Shown here: in pieces, positions 26,462 through 35,407 of the stretch
Layout of the letters: every line of letters begins with the position of its first letter
Position numbering within the stretch: position 1 is the stretch's first letter
From: Spirosoma rhododendri
Lineage (GTDB): Bacteria > Bacteroidota > Bacteroidia > Cytophagales > Spirosomataceae
Direction: 5' to 3'
Assembly: GCF_012849055.1 (NCBI RefSeq)
Contig: NZ_CP051677.1
Coordinates: forward strand, 3,983,001-4,047,000
DNA: 64,000 bases
Notes under the pieces: generated by a model
The model's database searches: none
The model's input: only the letters and a program-made list of their open reading frames with translations
What the model was told of the DNA's origin: nothing
Position numbers and translations under genes: made by a program

Positions 26462-28348
26462 ATGATGAACCGAATAAATCGGCTGTCGTGCCTGTTGCTG
26501 ACGGCTATTCTGACGACCGGTACGTTCGCCGTGCAGGCCCAGACCGCACCCAGCATCGACCGGGTGAACCCGACCAACTGGTGGGTTGGCATGAAGTACC
26601 GCACCATTCAGCTGATGCTTCACGGCCCGAACGCCGGAACGCTGGCTTACACGGTCAGCTACCCCGGCGTGACGCTTACCAAAACCCACACCGTCGAGAA
26701 CCCCAACTACGCTTTCCTTGATCTGACCATTGCGCCCACGGCCAAAGCCGGGACGGTAAAGCTGATTGGGAAGAAAGGCGCGCAGACCGTTACCCAGCCG
26801 TTCGAGCTGAAAGCCCGTGACAAGTCGCCGAAAGGGCAGGGCGTAACCGACGCTGATTTCATCTACCTCGCCATGCCCGACCGCTTCGCCAACGGCGACC
26901 CGGCTAACGATAAATTCGCTGACATGGCCGATCAGACCGCCGACCGGAGTAATCCGTTTGCCCGGCACGGGGGTGATCTGATGGGCGCACAACGGCGGCT
27001 CGATTACCTGAAAGACCTCGGCGTAACGGCTATCTGGTTTACGCCCGTCATCGAAAACGACCAGCCGATGACCAACGAAGGTGGATCGCAGCGGTCGGCC
27101 TATCACGGCTACGGCTTCACCGATCAGTATAACGTCGACCGGCGGCTGGGTGGTAACGCGGCTTATAAAACGTTTGTCGAGCGGGCCCACGCCAAAGGGA
27201 TGCGGGTCGTGCAGGACGCCGTGTATAACCATGTCGGTATTAACCACTGGTTTGTGAAAGACCTGCCGATGAAAAGCTGGCTCCACCAGTGGCCCACCTA
27301 CACCAACACCTCATACCGCTACGAGTCGATCACCGACCCGCACGGCTCGGAAGCCGACCGGCGCGTCACGACCGACGGCTGGTTTGTGCCCTTCCTGCCC
27401 GACCTGAACCAGAACAACCCGTACGTGGCTAACTACCTGATTCAGCACGCCCTCTGGACGGTCGAAAACTTCGGCGTCGATGCGTGGCGGGTCGATACGT
27501 ATCTCTACAACGATATGCCGTTTATGAACCGCTGCAATAAGGCGCTCATGGACGAGTACCCGGCCATTCACATCTTCGGCGAATCGTTTGTCAACAACGC
27601 CATCGACCAGGCCTACTACGTGCAGAACAAGATCGATTTTCCGTTCAAGTCGAATCAGCCGGGCGCGCTCGATTTTGTACTGTTCGGTGCTGCCGTTGAC
27701 GCGCTGAAACCCAAAGAAAGTAACGGGGCCAACCGCTTTTACACCGCACTCGCGCAGGATGCCGTCTACGTCGACCCGACCAAACTGGTGACGTTTCTGG
27801 ATAACCACGACACCGACCGGTATCTCTCAGTGATTGGTGAAGACTACGACCGTTACAAAATCGGCCTGACCTGGCTGCTGACCACGCGCGGGATTCCGTG
27901 TATGTACTACGGCACCGAAATTCTGATGAAAAACGTCAGGGACCCGTCGGATGCTGAAGTCCGGCGTGATTTTCCGGGTGGCTTCGACGGTGATAAGGAA
28001 AACAAGTTTGAAGCCGCCGGTCGCACCGACCGCGAAAACGACGCGTGGCAGTTCGTCCGTAAGCTGGCCACCTACCGGCGTGACACGCCCGTGATGCACC
28101 ACGGCAAGCTCATGCAATTTCTGCCGCAGGACAACGTCTACACTTTCTTCCGCTACGACGCCGACAAAACAGTGATGGTGCTGACCAACCTGAGCGACAA
28201 AGCGATCAAAGTCGATACGAAGCGGTTTGCCGAGCGAATGACCGGAATGAAGTCGGCCCGCAACGTCCTGACCGACCAGACGATTACCGACCTGAACCTG
28301 ATCGAAGCCCCCGCCAAAACTGCGCTGGTGCTGGAACTGGCGAAGTAA
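26462..28348 (+). CDS. GH13 cyclomaltodextrinase/neopullulanase-like enzyme, exported
   Basis: 628 residues. A signal peptide (about 1-27, ending QAQ) is followed by an N-terminal cyclomaltodextrinase beta-sandwich (about 30-118) with VNPTNWWVGM, then the catalytic barrel. Motifs: RVVQDAVYNHVG (region I), GVDAWRVDTYLY with Asp345 (region II), IHIFGESFVNN with Glu374 (region III) and TFLDNHDTDRYL (region IV). A C-terminal beta domain closes the protein. This architecture is like SusA-type neopullulanases working in the periplasm on malto-oligosaccharides or cyclodextrins. No SusC/SusD pair is adjacent. A second ATG lies one codon downstream. Confidence 0.92.
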   Translation: MMNRINRLSCLLLTAILTTGTFAVQAQTAPSIDRVNPTNWWVGMKYRTIQLMLHGPNAGTLAYTVSYPGVTLTKTHTVENPNYAFLDLTIAPTAKAGTVKLIGKKGAQTVTQPFELKARDKSPKGQGVTDADFIYLAMPDRFANGDPANDKFADMADQTADRSNPFARHGGDLMGAQRRLDYLKDLGVTAIWFTPVIENDQPMTNEGGSQRSAYHGYGFTDQYNVDRRLGGNAAYKTFVERAHAKGMRVVQDAVYNHVGINHWFVKDLPMKSWLHQWPTYTNTSYRYESITDPHGSEADRRVTTDGWFVPFLPDLNQNNPYVANYLIQHALWTVENFGVDAWRVDTYLYNDMPFMNRCNKALMDEYPAIHIFGESFVNNAIDQAYYVQNKIDFPFKSNQPGALDFVLFGAAVDALKPKESNGANRFYTALAQDAVYVDPTKLVTFLDNHDTDRYLSVIGEDYDRYKIGLTWLLTTRGIPCMYYGTEILMKNVRDPSDAEVRRDFPGGFDGDKENKFEAAGRTDRENDAWQFVRKLATYRRDTPVMHHGKLMQFLPQDNVYTFFRYDADKTVMVLTNLSDKAIKVDTKRFAERMTGMKSARNVLTDQTITDLNLIEAPAKTALVLELAK

Positions 28349-28369
28349 AAGGTGAGGACTGAAATTGAC

Positions 28370-28403
28370 CGGGGTTGCCAATTGTGGCAACCCCGCTTTT
28401 TTT
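28370..28403 (+). terminator. Rho-independent terminator after the exported GH13 gene
   Basis: CGGGGTTGCCA (28370-28380) pairs exactly with TGGCAACCCCG (28385-28395) around ATTG, followed by CTTTTTTT. The T-run reaches the end of the convergent metalloprotease gene. Confidence 0.88.
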
Positions 28404-31400
28404 AGTGGCGAATAATCTTCCAGTGGCTACGGTTACCGTCGGTGGTCAGGACGAGCAGCGTGTATTGTCCGACTGGCAAATCCGGCAACGCCCAGTCGAA
28501 TCGCGTGTGTCGGCCCGTGACCGACTGGCGCGCTACTTCGCGTCCCTGCATATCGCGTAAGCTAAGTTCGGCGATGGGAATGGCCGCGTCGACAATCACC
28601 TGCCGGGCGACTGGATTGGGGAATACTGCAATTTGACTGCTGGCGGCAGGTTCGTCGGCCAGAATCAGTGAACTTACGACCAGGTTGTTTTTGATGATTC
28701 CCCGTTTGCAATTGGCATCGCGCAGATCATTCAGCGCGACGGTAAAGTTGGCGGGCTGCGTGGCTCTAATATAGAACGTGTAAGGTGATGTCGATACGGT
28801 TACCGGGCGATTTACCGCGTCGAGTAGCTGCCACGGGGGCGTTCCGGTCAGACTAACGGTAACGCGGCTGCTGTCGCCGACGGGAAATAACTGTTTGTTG
28901 GTGCTGAGTTCAGCCGTTGGCAGGGGCGCTAGCGTAACCTGCACCGAGTCGCGGGTACGTACGACTGGCTGGGTGCTCTGGGCATACAGCACGTAGGAAC
29001 CCGGCGTCAAATCGGCGGGGAGCGTAGTAGTCAGCAATTGCCCCTGCTGGCGGGTAGTGAGGGTGGTTGTCTGCGCCTGATTGCGTAGCCTGAGTGTAAA
29101 CTGATTACCCGTTGCGAACTGCCCCTGCTGTGTGATGGATACCCCCACTGAATCGCCCGGGCAGTACGACCGTTGCGCCGACGCCGTCAGCGCAAGTACG
29201 GGCACTACCGTAACGCTCAGGCTGGCGGCTTTCCCCACGCAGCCATCCCGGTAGCAACTGGCCTGATAAACCGTGTTGGCTTCGGATTTGATAGCGTGCA
29301 GATTAGAATAGCGGATCAGGCGGTTGGATACTGTATCTGCCCCGGCCGCCCACGACCATAGCACATCCTGGCAACCGGCCGCCTGTAGGGTGATGATTCC
29401 ACCCGCTTCGACGGTAGGTTTGTCGACGGTCAGCGTGGGGGCCTTTAGATCTGAGCAGGGGTTGAAGCGAGCGAGCTGAAACTGACCGCTCAGCCAGATG
29501 GCCCCCCTGCTGTCGACGTTGATTGACTGTAGCGCACCGGGAGTCACTTTCGTCACCTGACGCCAGGCCGTGCCGTCGTAGCGGTATATCGTGTATGGCG
29601 TGCCGTAATCGTTTACCAGCAAATTGTCTGCTGCGTCGACGGTCATATCGATTGGAGACGAGATTGGCATCGTACTGCTCCGGAGGAAGCTCGTCCAGGT
29701 TTGTCCGTCGAATCTGACCAGAGGTGCGGTAGTAGCCGTCCCGCCCGAATGCGACACCCACACCGTTCCCCGTCTGTCGACGACCAGCAGATTCAGGTAC
29801 TTATCCAGCGAGGGGGTGTTGGTCATGTTGAACAGGGTCGTAGCCCCGGTAGCGGTGTTGATGCGAACCAGCGACGTGGGTACGGCTGTGTTGGCGTAAT
29901 TAGCCTGGATCAGCCAGAGTAGCCCGGCCCGGGTAGCCCAACGGGTCAACGCAGCGCCGACGGGTAGTTTGTACAGCGTCGTCAGGCTATCGCCCGACAC
30001 GCGATAGACGGCATAGCTGGTAAAAACCAGCCGTTGCCGGGCGTCGAATCCACTAAGGCCGTCGGCTCCGCTGTACGTAAACGTGACCCGGTTGGTGAGG
30101 GTGCCGGTAGCCTCGTCCAGCTTGCCCATCTGGAAGTAGGGAACGGGAATTCCGTTCTTGAAGACGTTGGCACTGATCCGGTTCATCAGCCAGATGGCCC
30201 CGTCGTCATCGGTACTGATAACTGCCCGTTGATTTCCGATTTTACCACGGGTCGATTGCCGGCTAAACGTCCGTATGCTATCCTCCGCCAGGCGGGCCAG
30301 GCCGTTGTCGTTTATCGCCCACATGGCCCCATTGCCTGCTTTGGACGATCCAAACACGTATCCCTGAGGCAAGTCGGGTCGGGTGCCGCCGTTGATAAAA
30401 GTCCAGGCCGATGAGATGGCCTCGTCGCCGGTGCGAAACGAACTGGTGATTCCGGCCAGGGTACCCGCCGGGTAGTCGGGCCGGGTATTTATTTCCTCGG
30501 AGCGGACGTAGTACGTGGTGAAGGGCGTCAGGTCCTGGAGAATGTCGGTGTACTGCGTCGCGTCGCGGAACGTCTTGGAATAGACGGGTTTGGTAAACTG
30601 CGGATCTGTACTGACGACCACACGAACCACTGCCGACTGAATGGCTGGGAGGTAGAGATATGGGAAAGTCAACGGAGCGACTTCATCAAATGGCCGGTTA
30701 AAACGATAGTTGGGTGGGTTGCAAAAAAAACGGTTCGGTGTCGACCAGGGCCCAGTCCGGTTGCTGAATAGTGCCCGCACCCGCCACCGGAAGGCTCCCG
30801 AGTTGTAATCGGTCAGGCTGAGCGTTGGCGTCGTCACCATCGTCGTTGTCAGCGGAGTCGCAAACGCCAGATCGTTGTCGAACGTCAGCTGAAACTGGTA
30901 GGACACGGCCCCCGCAACGGGTCGCACCGTAAAGAGTTTGTTGTCGCTGTAGGGCACCATTGTCTGATCGTTGGTGGGCGAGAGCAGGACGGGTACATCG
31001 GCTGTCGAACCCGCCAGTTGAAGCTGGCAAACGCCCGACCAGTCCGACGCGCCCAGCCGATTGACCGACCGCACCCGAATAAAATACGGCTGCCCCGGTA
31101 CTAGCTGCGTCAGGCTGTAGCCGTTTGTGGCCGTTGTATCGCTAAGCTGTTTGCGCGCGAAATCGGCGGTCTGGCTTACTTCGATGTCATACCGGCTGGC
31201 TGTTGGTTGCCCGTCCCAGTAAAGAAATGGCGTATTAGTCAGAGTAAGCTGTGCGGGCAGTAGCGGTGCCTGCGCGGGTGTGTTTAATACCGGCAGGTTT
31301 GTAATCGCATAGTTGGTCATCAGCGTCTGGCAAAACGGATGAAACGATTGCTGGCGAATTTCGCAGTAACTCATCAGGGTGCCCCGGGCGTATTCGAGCG

Positions 31401-32064
31401 ATCCGGTATAACAACCCCCTTCTATGTCCGAGCAGTAGTCGATGGGGCCACCCGGCCATGCGCAGTTATGTGTGTGGGGGGAGTCGAAAGCATGACCCAA
31501 TTCGTGCGCCAGGACGGGTATATCGAGCCGGGCAACGACGTAGCCACCACCACCAACGCCGAGAACTGCGGTGGAGGTTTGTTTGGTCAGCAGGTAAACA
31601 CGTTTGTCCAGCGCGATCCGGTTGGGTAGTTGGGGCCAGGCCGTCTGAATTCGATTGAACAAGGTAAGTGGGTTGGTTTCGCCCCGGTACGGGTCCGGCT
31701 CCGTGTCTTTCCAGATGTGAATAGACACCACGGTCAGTTTGGTATTGATTTCGCGTTCGAAGATGGTCGACACCTGCCCGATCTGTGCCAGCACGTAACT
31801 GCGGATTTGGTTGGTATCTTTAGCGTAGGCCAGATACGTATCGGAATCGATATCGACGGCGATTCGGCAGACCCGTTGCTCACCAGCCGCCCGGCGTGCC
31901 TGCTGACCCGCCCGCAGCTGCGGAAGTCGGGCCATAAGCCGTATGACGCTGTCGGGCAATACCCGATCGTCGACCCCGCAGAAAGGCACGGTCTGTGCCG
32001 TAGCTGTCGCGATCCAGACACCGAAACATAGACAGATGCAAACGAGTGTGGAGAGTTGTCTCAT
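28402..32064 (-). CDS. Secreted reprolysin-like metzincin with FN3, propeller and T9SS sorting domain
   Basis: About 1220 residues. After the signal peptide (ending ATAQ near residue 24) comes a metzincin domain: AHELGHAFDSPHTHNC with zinc His187, His191 and His197, and the Met-turn GTLMSYC about 45 residues later. Then come FN3-like repeats (about 265-560; YFIRVRSVNRLGASDWSG), a propeller-like stretch of DDDGAIWLM, DRRGTVWVS and DSRGAIWLS repeats (about 590-880), Ig-like segments, and a C-terminal type A sorting domain (AVFPNPVARQVIVDA ... GQYTLLVLT). It is exported by type IX secretion and probably cell-attached. The start at 32064 is preferred because the signal peptide begins there; an ATG 10 codons upstream is possible. 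Confidence 0.87.
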   Translation of the reverse strand: MRQLSTLVCICLCFGVWIATATAQTVPFCGVDDRVLPDSVIRLMARLPQLRAGQQARRAAGEQRVCRIAVDIDSDTYLAYAKDTNQIRSYVLAQIGQVSTIFEREINTKLTVVSIHIWKDTEPDPYRGETNPLTLFNRIQTAWPQLPNRIALDKRVYLLTKQTSTAVLGVGGGGYVVARLDIPVLAHELGHAFDSPHTHNCAWPGGPIDYCSDIEGGCYTGSLEYARGTLMSYCEIRQQSFHPFCQTLMTNYAITNLPVLNTPAQAPLLPAQLTLTNTPFLYWDGQPTASRYDIEVSQTADFARKQLSDTTATNGYSLTQLVPGQPYFIRVRSVNRLGASDWSGVCQLQLAGSTADVPVLLSPTNDQTMVPYSDNKLFTVRPVAGAVSYQFQLTFDNDLAFATPLTTTMVTTPTLSLTDYNSGAFRWRVRALFSNRTGPWSTPNRFFCNPPNYRFNRPFDEVAPLTFPYLYLPAIQSAVVRVVVSTDPQFTKPVYSKTFRDATQYTDILQDLTPFTTYYVRSEEINTRPDYPAGTLAGITSSFRTGDEAISSAWTFINGGTRPDLPQGYVFGSSKAGNGAMWAINDNGLARLAEDSIRTFSRQSTRGKIGNQRAVISTDDDGAIWLMNRISANVFKNGIPVPYFQMGKLDEATGTLTNRVTFTYSGADGLSGFDARQRLVFTSYAVYRVSGDSLTTLYKLPVGAALTRWATRAGLLWLIQANYANTAVPTSLVRINTATGATTLFNMTNTPSLDKYLNLLVVDRRGTVWVSHSGGTATTAPLVRFDGQTWTSFLRSSTMPISSPIDMTVDAADNLLVNDYGTPYTIYRYDGTAWRQVTKVTPGALQSINVDSRGAIWLSGQFQLARFNPCSDLKAPTLTVDKPTVEAGGIITLQAAGCQDVLWSWAAGADTVSNRLIRYSNLHAIKSEANTVYQASCYRDGCVGKAASLSVTVVPVLALTASAQRSYCPGDSVGVSITQQGQFATGNQFTLRLRNQAQTTTLTTRQQGQLLTTTLPADLTPGSYVLYAQSTQPVVRTRDSVQVTLAPLPTAELSTNKQLFPVGDSSRVTVSLTGTPPWQLLDAVNRPVTVSTSPYTFYIRATQPANFTVALNDLRDANCKRGIIKNNLVVSSLILADEPAASSQIAVFPNPVARQVIVDAAIPIAELSLRDMQGREVARQSVTGRHTRFDWALPDLPVGQYTLLVLTTDGNRSHWKIIRH

Positions 32065-32221
32065 TTGAATTGGACAAAAGGCTGAAAAAGTCAAATCTAA
32101 GTTAGAATTTGCGGATGGCGATACCCCATTTTCGGCTTATCCTGCCTTTTTGCAGCGAACTTGTCGCCGGAGACCGTTTACTAAATGAATTGCACCGTCA
32201 ACGTGCTGGTTTGTGGTTTTT

Positions 32222-32905
32222 ATGAAGTTATTGTTGATTGAGGATGAAGTTAAGACGCTGCTCAGCCTGAAACAGGGGCTGGAGGAAGAGCAGTGGGCTG
32301 TCGACATTGCCTACGACGGGGCCATGGGCTTTCAACTGGCTACCCGCAACGACTACGCGCTCATCATCTCCGACATTATTTTGCCCGGCATCAACGGGTT
32401 GGACCTGTGCCGGAAATTGCGCGCGGCCGACGTGACAACGCCCATCCTGCTGCTGACCGCGCTGGGGACAACCGATGATAAAATCGACGGGCTGGATGCC
32501 GGAGCCGACGATTACTTGGCTAAGCCCTTTGAACTGCGCGAATTGCTGGCGCGGGTGCGGGCCCTGACCCGGCGCAGTGCCGCGCAGCCCACCTACACCG
32601 GTAGTACGCTCACCCTCGCCGACCTGACGCTCAACCCCGACACCAAGCTTGTCACACGGGCCGGGCAGGAAATCACACTGACGGCTAAAGAATTTCAACT
32701 GCTCGATTACCTGCTGCGTAACCAGGGGCGGGTGGTGTCGAAGGCGGAGCTGGGCGAAAAAATCTGGGACGTTACGTTTGATACCGGTACCAACGTGATT
32801 GAGGTGTACGTCAACTTCCTGCGTAAGAAAATCGACCGCGACTTCGAGCCGAAACTGCTGCACACGCAGATCGGGATGGGGTACGTGCTTAAACTGATGG
32901 CCTGA
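32222..32905 (+). CDS. OmpR/PhoB-family response regulator
   Basis: 227 residues. The receiver domain is at 1-118, beginning MKLLLIEDE; Asp51 in LIISDIILPG is the phosphoacceptor and YLAKPFELRELLARV holds the conserved Lys. A winged-helix DNA-binding domain follows at about 128-225, with TLTAKEFQLLDYLLRNQGRV and TNVIEVYVNFLRKKID. The stop overlaps the ATG of the next gene by one base (TGATG), so it is translationally coupled to its sensor kinase. I start at 32222, since the three codons before it are not part of the domain. Confidence 0.95.
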   Translation: MKLLLIEDEVKTLLSLKQGLEEEQWAVDIAYDGAMGFQLATRNDYALIISDIILPGINGLDLCRKLRAADVTTPILLLTALGTTDDKIDGLDAGADDYLAKPFELRELLARVRALTRRSAAQPTYTGSTLTLADLTLNPDTKLVTRAGQEITLTAKEFQLLDYLLRNQGRVVSKAELGEKIWDVTFDTGTNVIEVYVNFLRKKIDRDFEPKLLHTQIGMGYVLKLMA

Positions 32906-34290
32906 TGGGGAATATCCGCACCCGCCTGACGGTACAGTTTATGGGGCTGGTAACGGTGGTGCTCCTGCTGTTTTCGCTGGGGGTGTACGGGTTCAGTCGG
33001 CTTTATCTGGAGAAACGATTTTTTAGCCGCCTGCAAGACCGCGCGCTGTCGGTTACGGCTCAGCTATTCGAACCAGCCAACAGTCCGGTCAGACGAAAAC
33101 CGGCGACTACCGACCCGTTGCCTGCCGAACTGGTATCTGTCTACAACGAAACACTCCACCGCACCATTTTCAGTGCCGATACCGGCCGCACCGGGCTTCA
33201 CGAGCCGTTCATTGGTCAGCTGAAACCGGGAAGGCCCCGGCTGTATCTGCGTCAGGGCGACAGGCAACTGCTGGCTATCTCGCTGACCGGGGCAGCCCGC
33301 GGCAACTGGATTCTGGTGAGTGCGGTCGATCAGCAGGGACAGGCGGCCTTGACCGACCTGCGGCAGATTCTGGGTGTGATGGGTCTGGCAGGGGGGCTGC
33401 TGCTGAGTCTGGCGGGCTGGCTGTTTGCGGGGCGGGCACTGGCACCCATGGACGATATTGTCGGGCAGGTCAACGCGATTTTTCCGGCCAACATGACCCG
33501 TCGCGTCGCCCACGACAACCCCGACGACGAAATCGGAACGCTGGTCGCGACGGTCAACCGGCTGCTGGATCGGGTGGGAGAGGCCCTGTTGAACCAGAAG
33601 CTGCTGATTGCCAATGTGTCGCACGAACTGAAAAACCCGCTGACCAAGATCCGGTCGCAACTCGACGTGGCCCTTCGCCAGCCCCGCGACCCCGACACCT
33701 ACGCTCGCCTGCTGACGTCCCTGCGCGACGACACGATTGCCCTTACCGACCTCACCAACACGCTGTTGACGCTGGCCGGTACCGATGCTGAGTCGCTGCC
33801 CATGCAGCCGGTGCGGCTCGACGAACTGTTGTGGGGCGTTAAGGAGCAGGTTGAGAAGTGGAATGAACTGTACCGGGTGTCGATAACCTTTGCCGACTTT
33901 CCCGACGAGGAGGAGTCGTTGCTGGTGATGGGTAACGAAGCGGCCCTGAAGAATCTGCTGCTCAACCTGATTGATAACGCCTGCAAATTCGCCGACGACA
34001 ACCAGGCGCTTGTTTTGTTCCGGGCCGACGGCGACACGATCACCGTTCAGGTAGCTAACAGCGGCCCGACCATCCCCCCGGCTGATCTGCCGCATATTTT
34101 TGAGCCGTTCTACCGCAGCCGACTTACCGCAGCTACGCACCGGGGCATGGGTTGGGGCTCGCGATTGCCGCCCGCATCGCCGACCTGCACCGGGGAACGA
34201 TCACCGCCGAATCGAATGATTCGGGCGCTACGTTTACGCTCATACTGCCCGTACTGGCCCGATTTTAAGCCTGATTTAAGGTCAGTTTAA
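32905..34290 (+). CDS. HAMP-type sensor histidine kinase with C-terminal frameshift
   Basis: Transmembrane helices at about 13-33 and 153-175 flank a periplasmic sensor. A HAMP domain follows (about 176-225), then the DHp helix with phosphoacceptor His240 in NVSHELKNPLTKI, and an HATPase domain with the N-box LLLNLIDNACKF. As written, the last 45 residues after RGMGW are nonsense. One extra G in the GGG at 34149-34151 restores the G2 box GMGLGLAIAARIADLHRGT and a normal end at 34268 (454-residue product). The intact kinase would phosphorylate the overlapping OmpR-type regulator. The break is probably an assembly error. Confidence 0.88.
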   Translation: MGNIRTRLTVQFMGLVTVVLLLFSLGVYGFSRLYLEKRFFSRLQDRALSVTAQLFEPANSPVRRKPATTDPLPAELVSVYNETLHRTIFSADTGRTGLHEPFIGQLKPGRPRLYLRQGDRQLLAISLTGAARGNWILVSAVDQQGQAALTDLRQILGVMGLAGGLLLSLAGWLFAGRALAPMDDIVGQVNAIFPANMTRRVAHDNPDDEIGTLVATVNRLLDRVGEALLNQKLLIANVSHELKNPLTKIRSQLDVALRQPRDPDTYARLLTSLRDDTIALTDLTNTLLTLAGTDAESLPMQPVRLDELLWGVKEQVEKWNELYRVSITFADFPDEEESLLVMGNEAALKNLLLNLIDNACKFADDNQALVLFRADGDTITVQVANSGPTIPPADLPHIFEPFYRSRLTAATHRGMGWGSRLPPASPTCTGERSPPNRMIRALRLRSYCPYWPDFKPDLRSV

Positions 34291-34328
34291 GTCGTGCCTA
34301 AGCTCGTTGGTCGTCCTTTGTCTGTACG

Positions 34329-35300
34329 ATGACCGACTACTCAGCAACCACCTCCGCCAATACGTCCAGTCGAAATAAAGGCATTCGCCCCGTTGCCGTC
34401 GGTGTGCTGGTGGGCGTTGCGTCGCTGCTGGTGTATCTGTTCGTGGGGGCACAGAACGAAACGCGGGATCTTCAGGAGGCCGTAACGACGCAGGTCGAGC
34501 AGCTCGCCCGCACGCAAACGCAGCTCGACTCGCTGTCGACGGTGCTCGATACCCGTATCGCCGATGTTCGTCGGCTGGGTGGCAGTGTTGGGAAGCTGGA
34601 AAAGGTGAAAGCCAGCCTCGAAGCCGACAAAAAGCGACTGACGTACGACATGCGCTTTTCGGCCCGCACGTACGATCGGCGCATTCACCAGTACGAATCG
34701 TTTCTGGCGTCGCGCGATGCCGACATACGGCTTATCCGGGATGAAAAGAATGTGCTGGCCGACCGTGCTCGCGTGCTGGAAGAGGAGCGTGAACAGGTGC
34801 TGAGCGAAAACGCGGGGCTGCGCTACGACCGCGATGAGTTGAGCCGAACCGTGGCTACCTATTCGGCTCAGAACGATGATCTGCAACGGAAAGTAACGCT
34901 GGCGTCGGCTATGAAAGCTCTCAATGTCGAGGTGCGGTCGCTGACGGAAACCGGGCGCGAACGGCAGGGCGGTACCTACCGGGCGTCGCGCACCGACCGG
35001 CTCAAAATTCTTTTCACACTGGCGGCTAACCCGCTGGCGACGAAAAATACCAAAGACATTTACCTGCGCGTGCTCGACCCAACCGGCAGCGTCTTGAGCG
35101 ACGACCGCGTGGGTGGTACATTGACGTACGACGGCCTTGCTGTCGGATACAGCATGCGTCAGGCGGTGCCGTTTGAGAACAACGACCAACGGGTCGAACT
35201 GCTGTACCACCGCGACTCACCGTATCGCCCCGGCTCCTACACCGTTGAACTATACGCTGAAGGGTTCCGCATCGGGCAGGGGGAATTTATACTGAAATGA
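34329..35300 (+). CDS. Membrane-anchored coiled-coil protein of unknown function
   Basis: 323 residues, no family recognised. An N-terminal membrane segment at about 22-41 (VAVGVLVGVASLLVYLFVGA) is followed by a long heptad-rich coiled coil (about 45-200: QLDSLSTVLDTRIADVRRLG, KLEKVKASLEADKKRL, RVLEEEREQVLSENAGL). A C-terminal beta-rich domain (about 225-323) has ILFTLAANPLATKNTKDIYL, LDPTGSVLSD and YRPGSYTVELYAEGF. The layout suggests a periplasmic or envelope spacer protein. It is 60 bases after the two-component pair in the same direction, possibly a target or accessory. Confidence 0.8.
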   Translation: MTDYSATTSANTSSRNKGIRPVAVGVLVGVASLLVYLFVGAQNETRDLQEAVTTQVEQLARTQTQLDSLSTVLDTRIADVRRLGGSVGKLEKVKASLEADKKRLTYDMRFSARTYDRRIHQYESFLASRDADIRLIRDEKNVLADRARVLEEEREQVLSENAGLRYDRDELSRTVATYSAQNDDLQRKVTLASAMKALNVEVRSLTETGRERQGGTYRASRTDRLKILFTLAANPLATKNTKDIYLRVLDPTGSVLSDDRVGGTLTYDGLAVGYSMRQAVPFENNDQRVELLYHRDSPYRPGSYTVELYAEGFRIGQGEFILK

Positions 35301-35312
35301 GTTCAGGGTCTG

Positions 35313-35398
35313 AGGTTTAAGGTTCAAAGTTTCTTCGACGGCAGCCTTCTACAGACGCCAAACCTTAAACAGTAGACCTTGAACCTTGAACTTCAAAC
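35313..35398. repeat. TTTAAGGTT-type palindromic intergenic repeat
   Basis: AGGTTTAAGGTTCAAAGTTT on the left pairs with CTTGAACCTTGAACTTCAAA-type words on the right. It fills the gap between the coiled-coil gene and the EEP hydrolase gene. Same family as 9801 and 54693. Confidence 0.6.
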
Positions 35399-35407
35399 AA
35401 TACCCAT

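Noticed and set aside
26396..27286. 296-residue minus-strand frame inside the exported GH13 gene
   Set aside because: Antisense to catalytic motifs of GH13; composition is Val/Arg/Gly-rich as expected from an overlapped frame.
33064..34140. 358-residue minus-strand frame inside the histidine kinase gene
   Set aside because: Antisense to the conserved HAMP, DHp and N-box motifs of the kinase; no recognisable domain.
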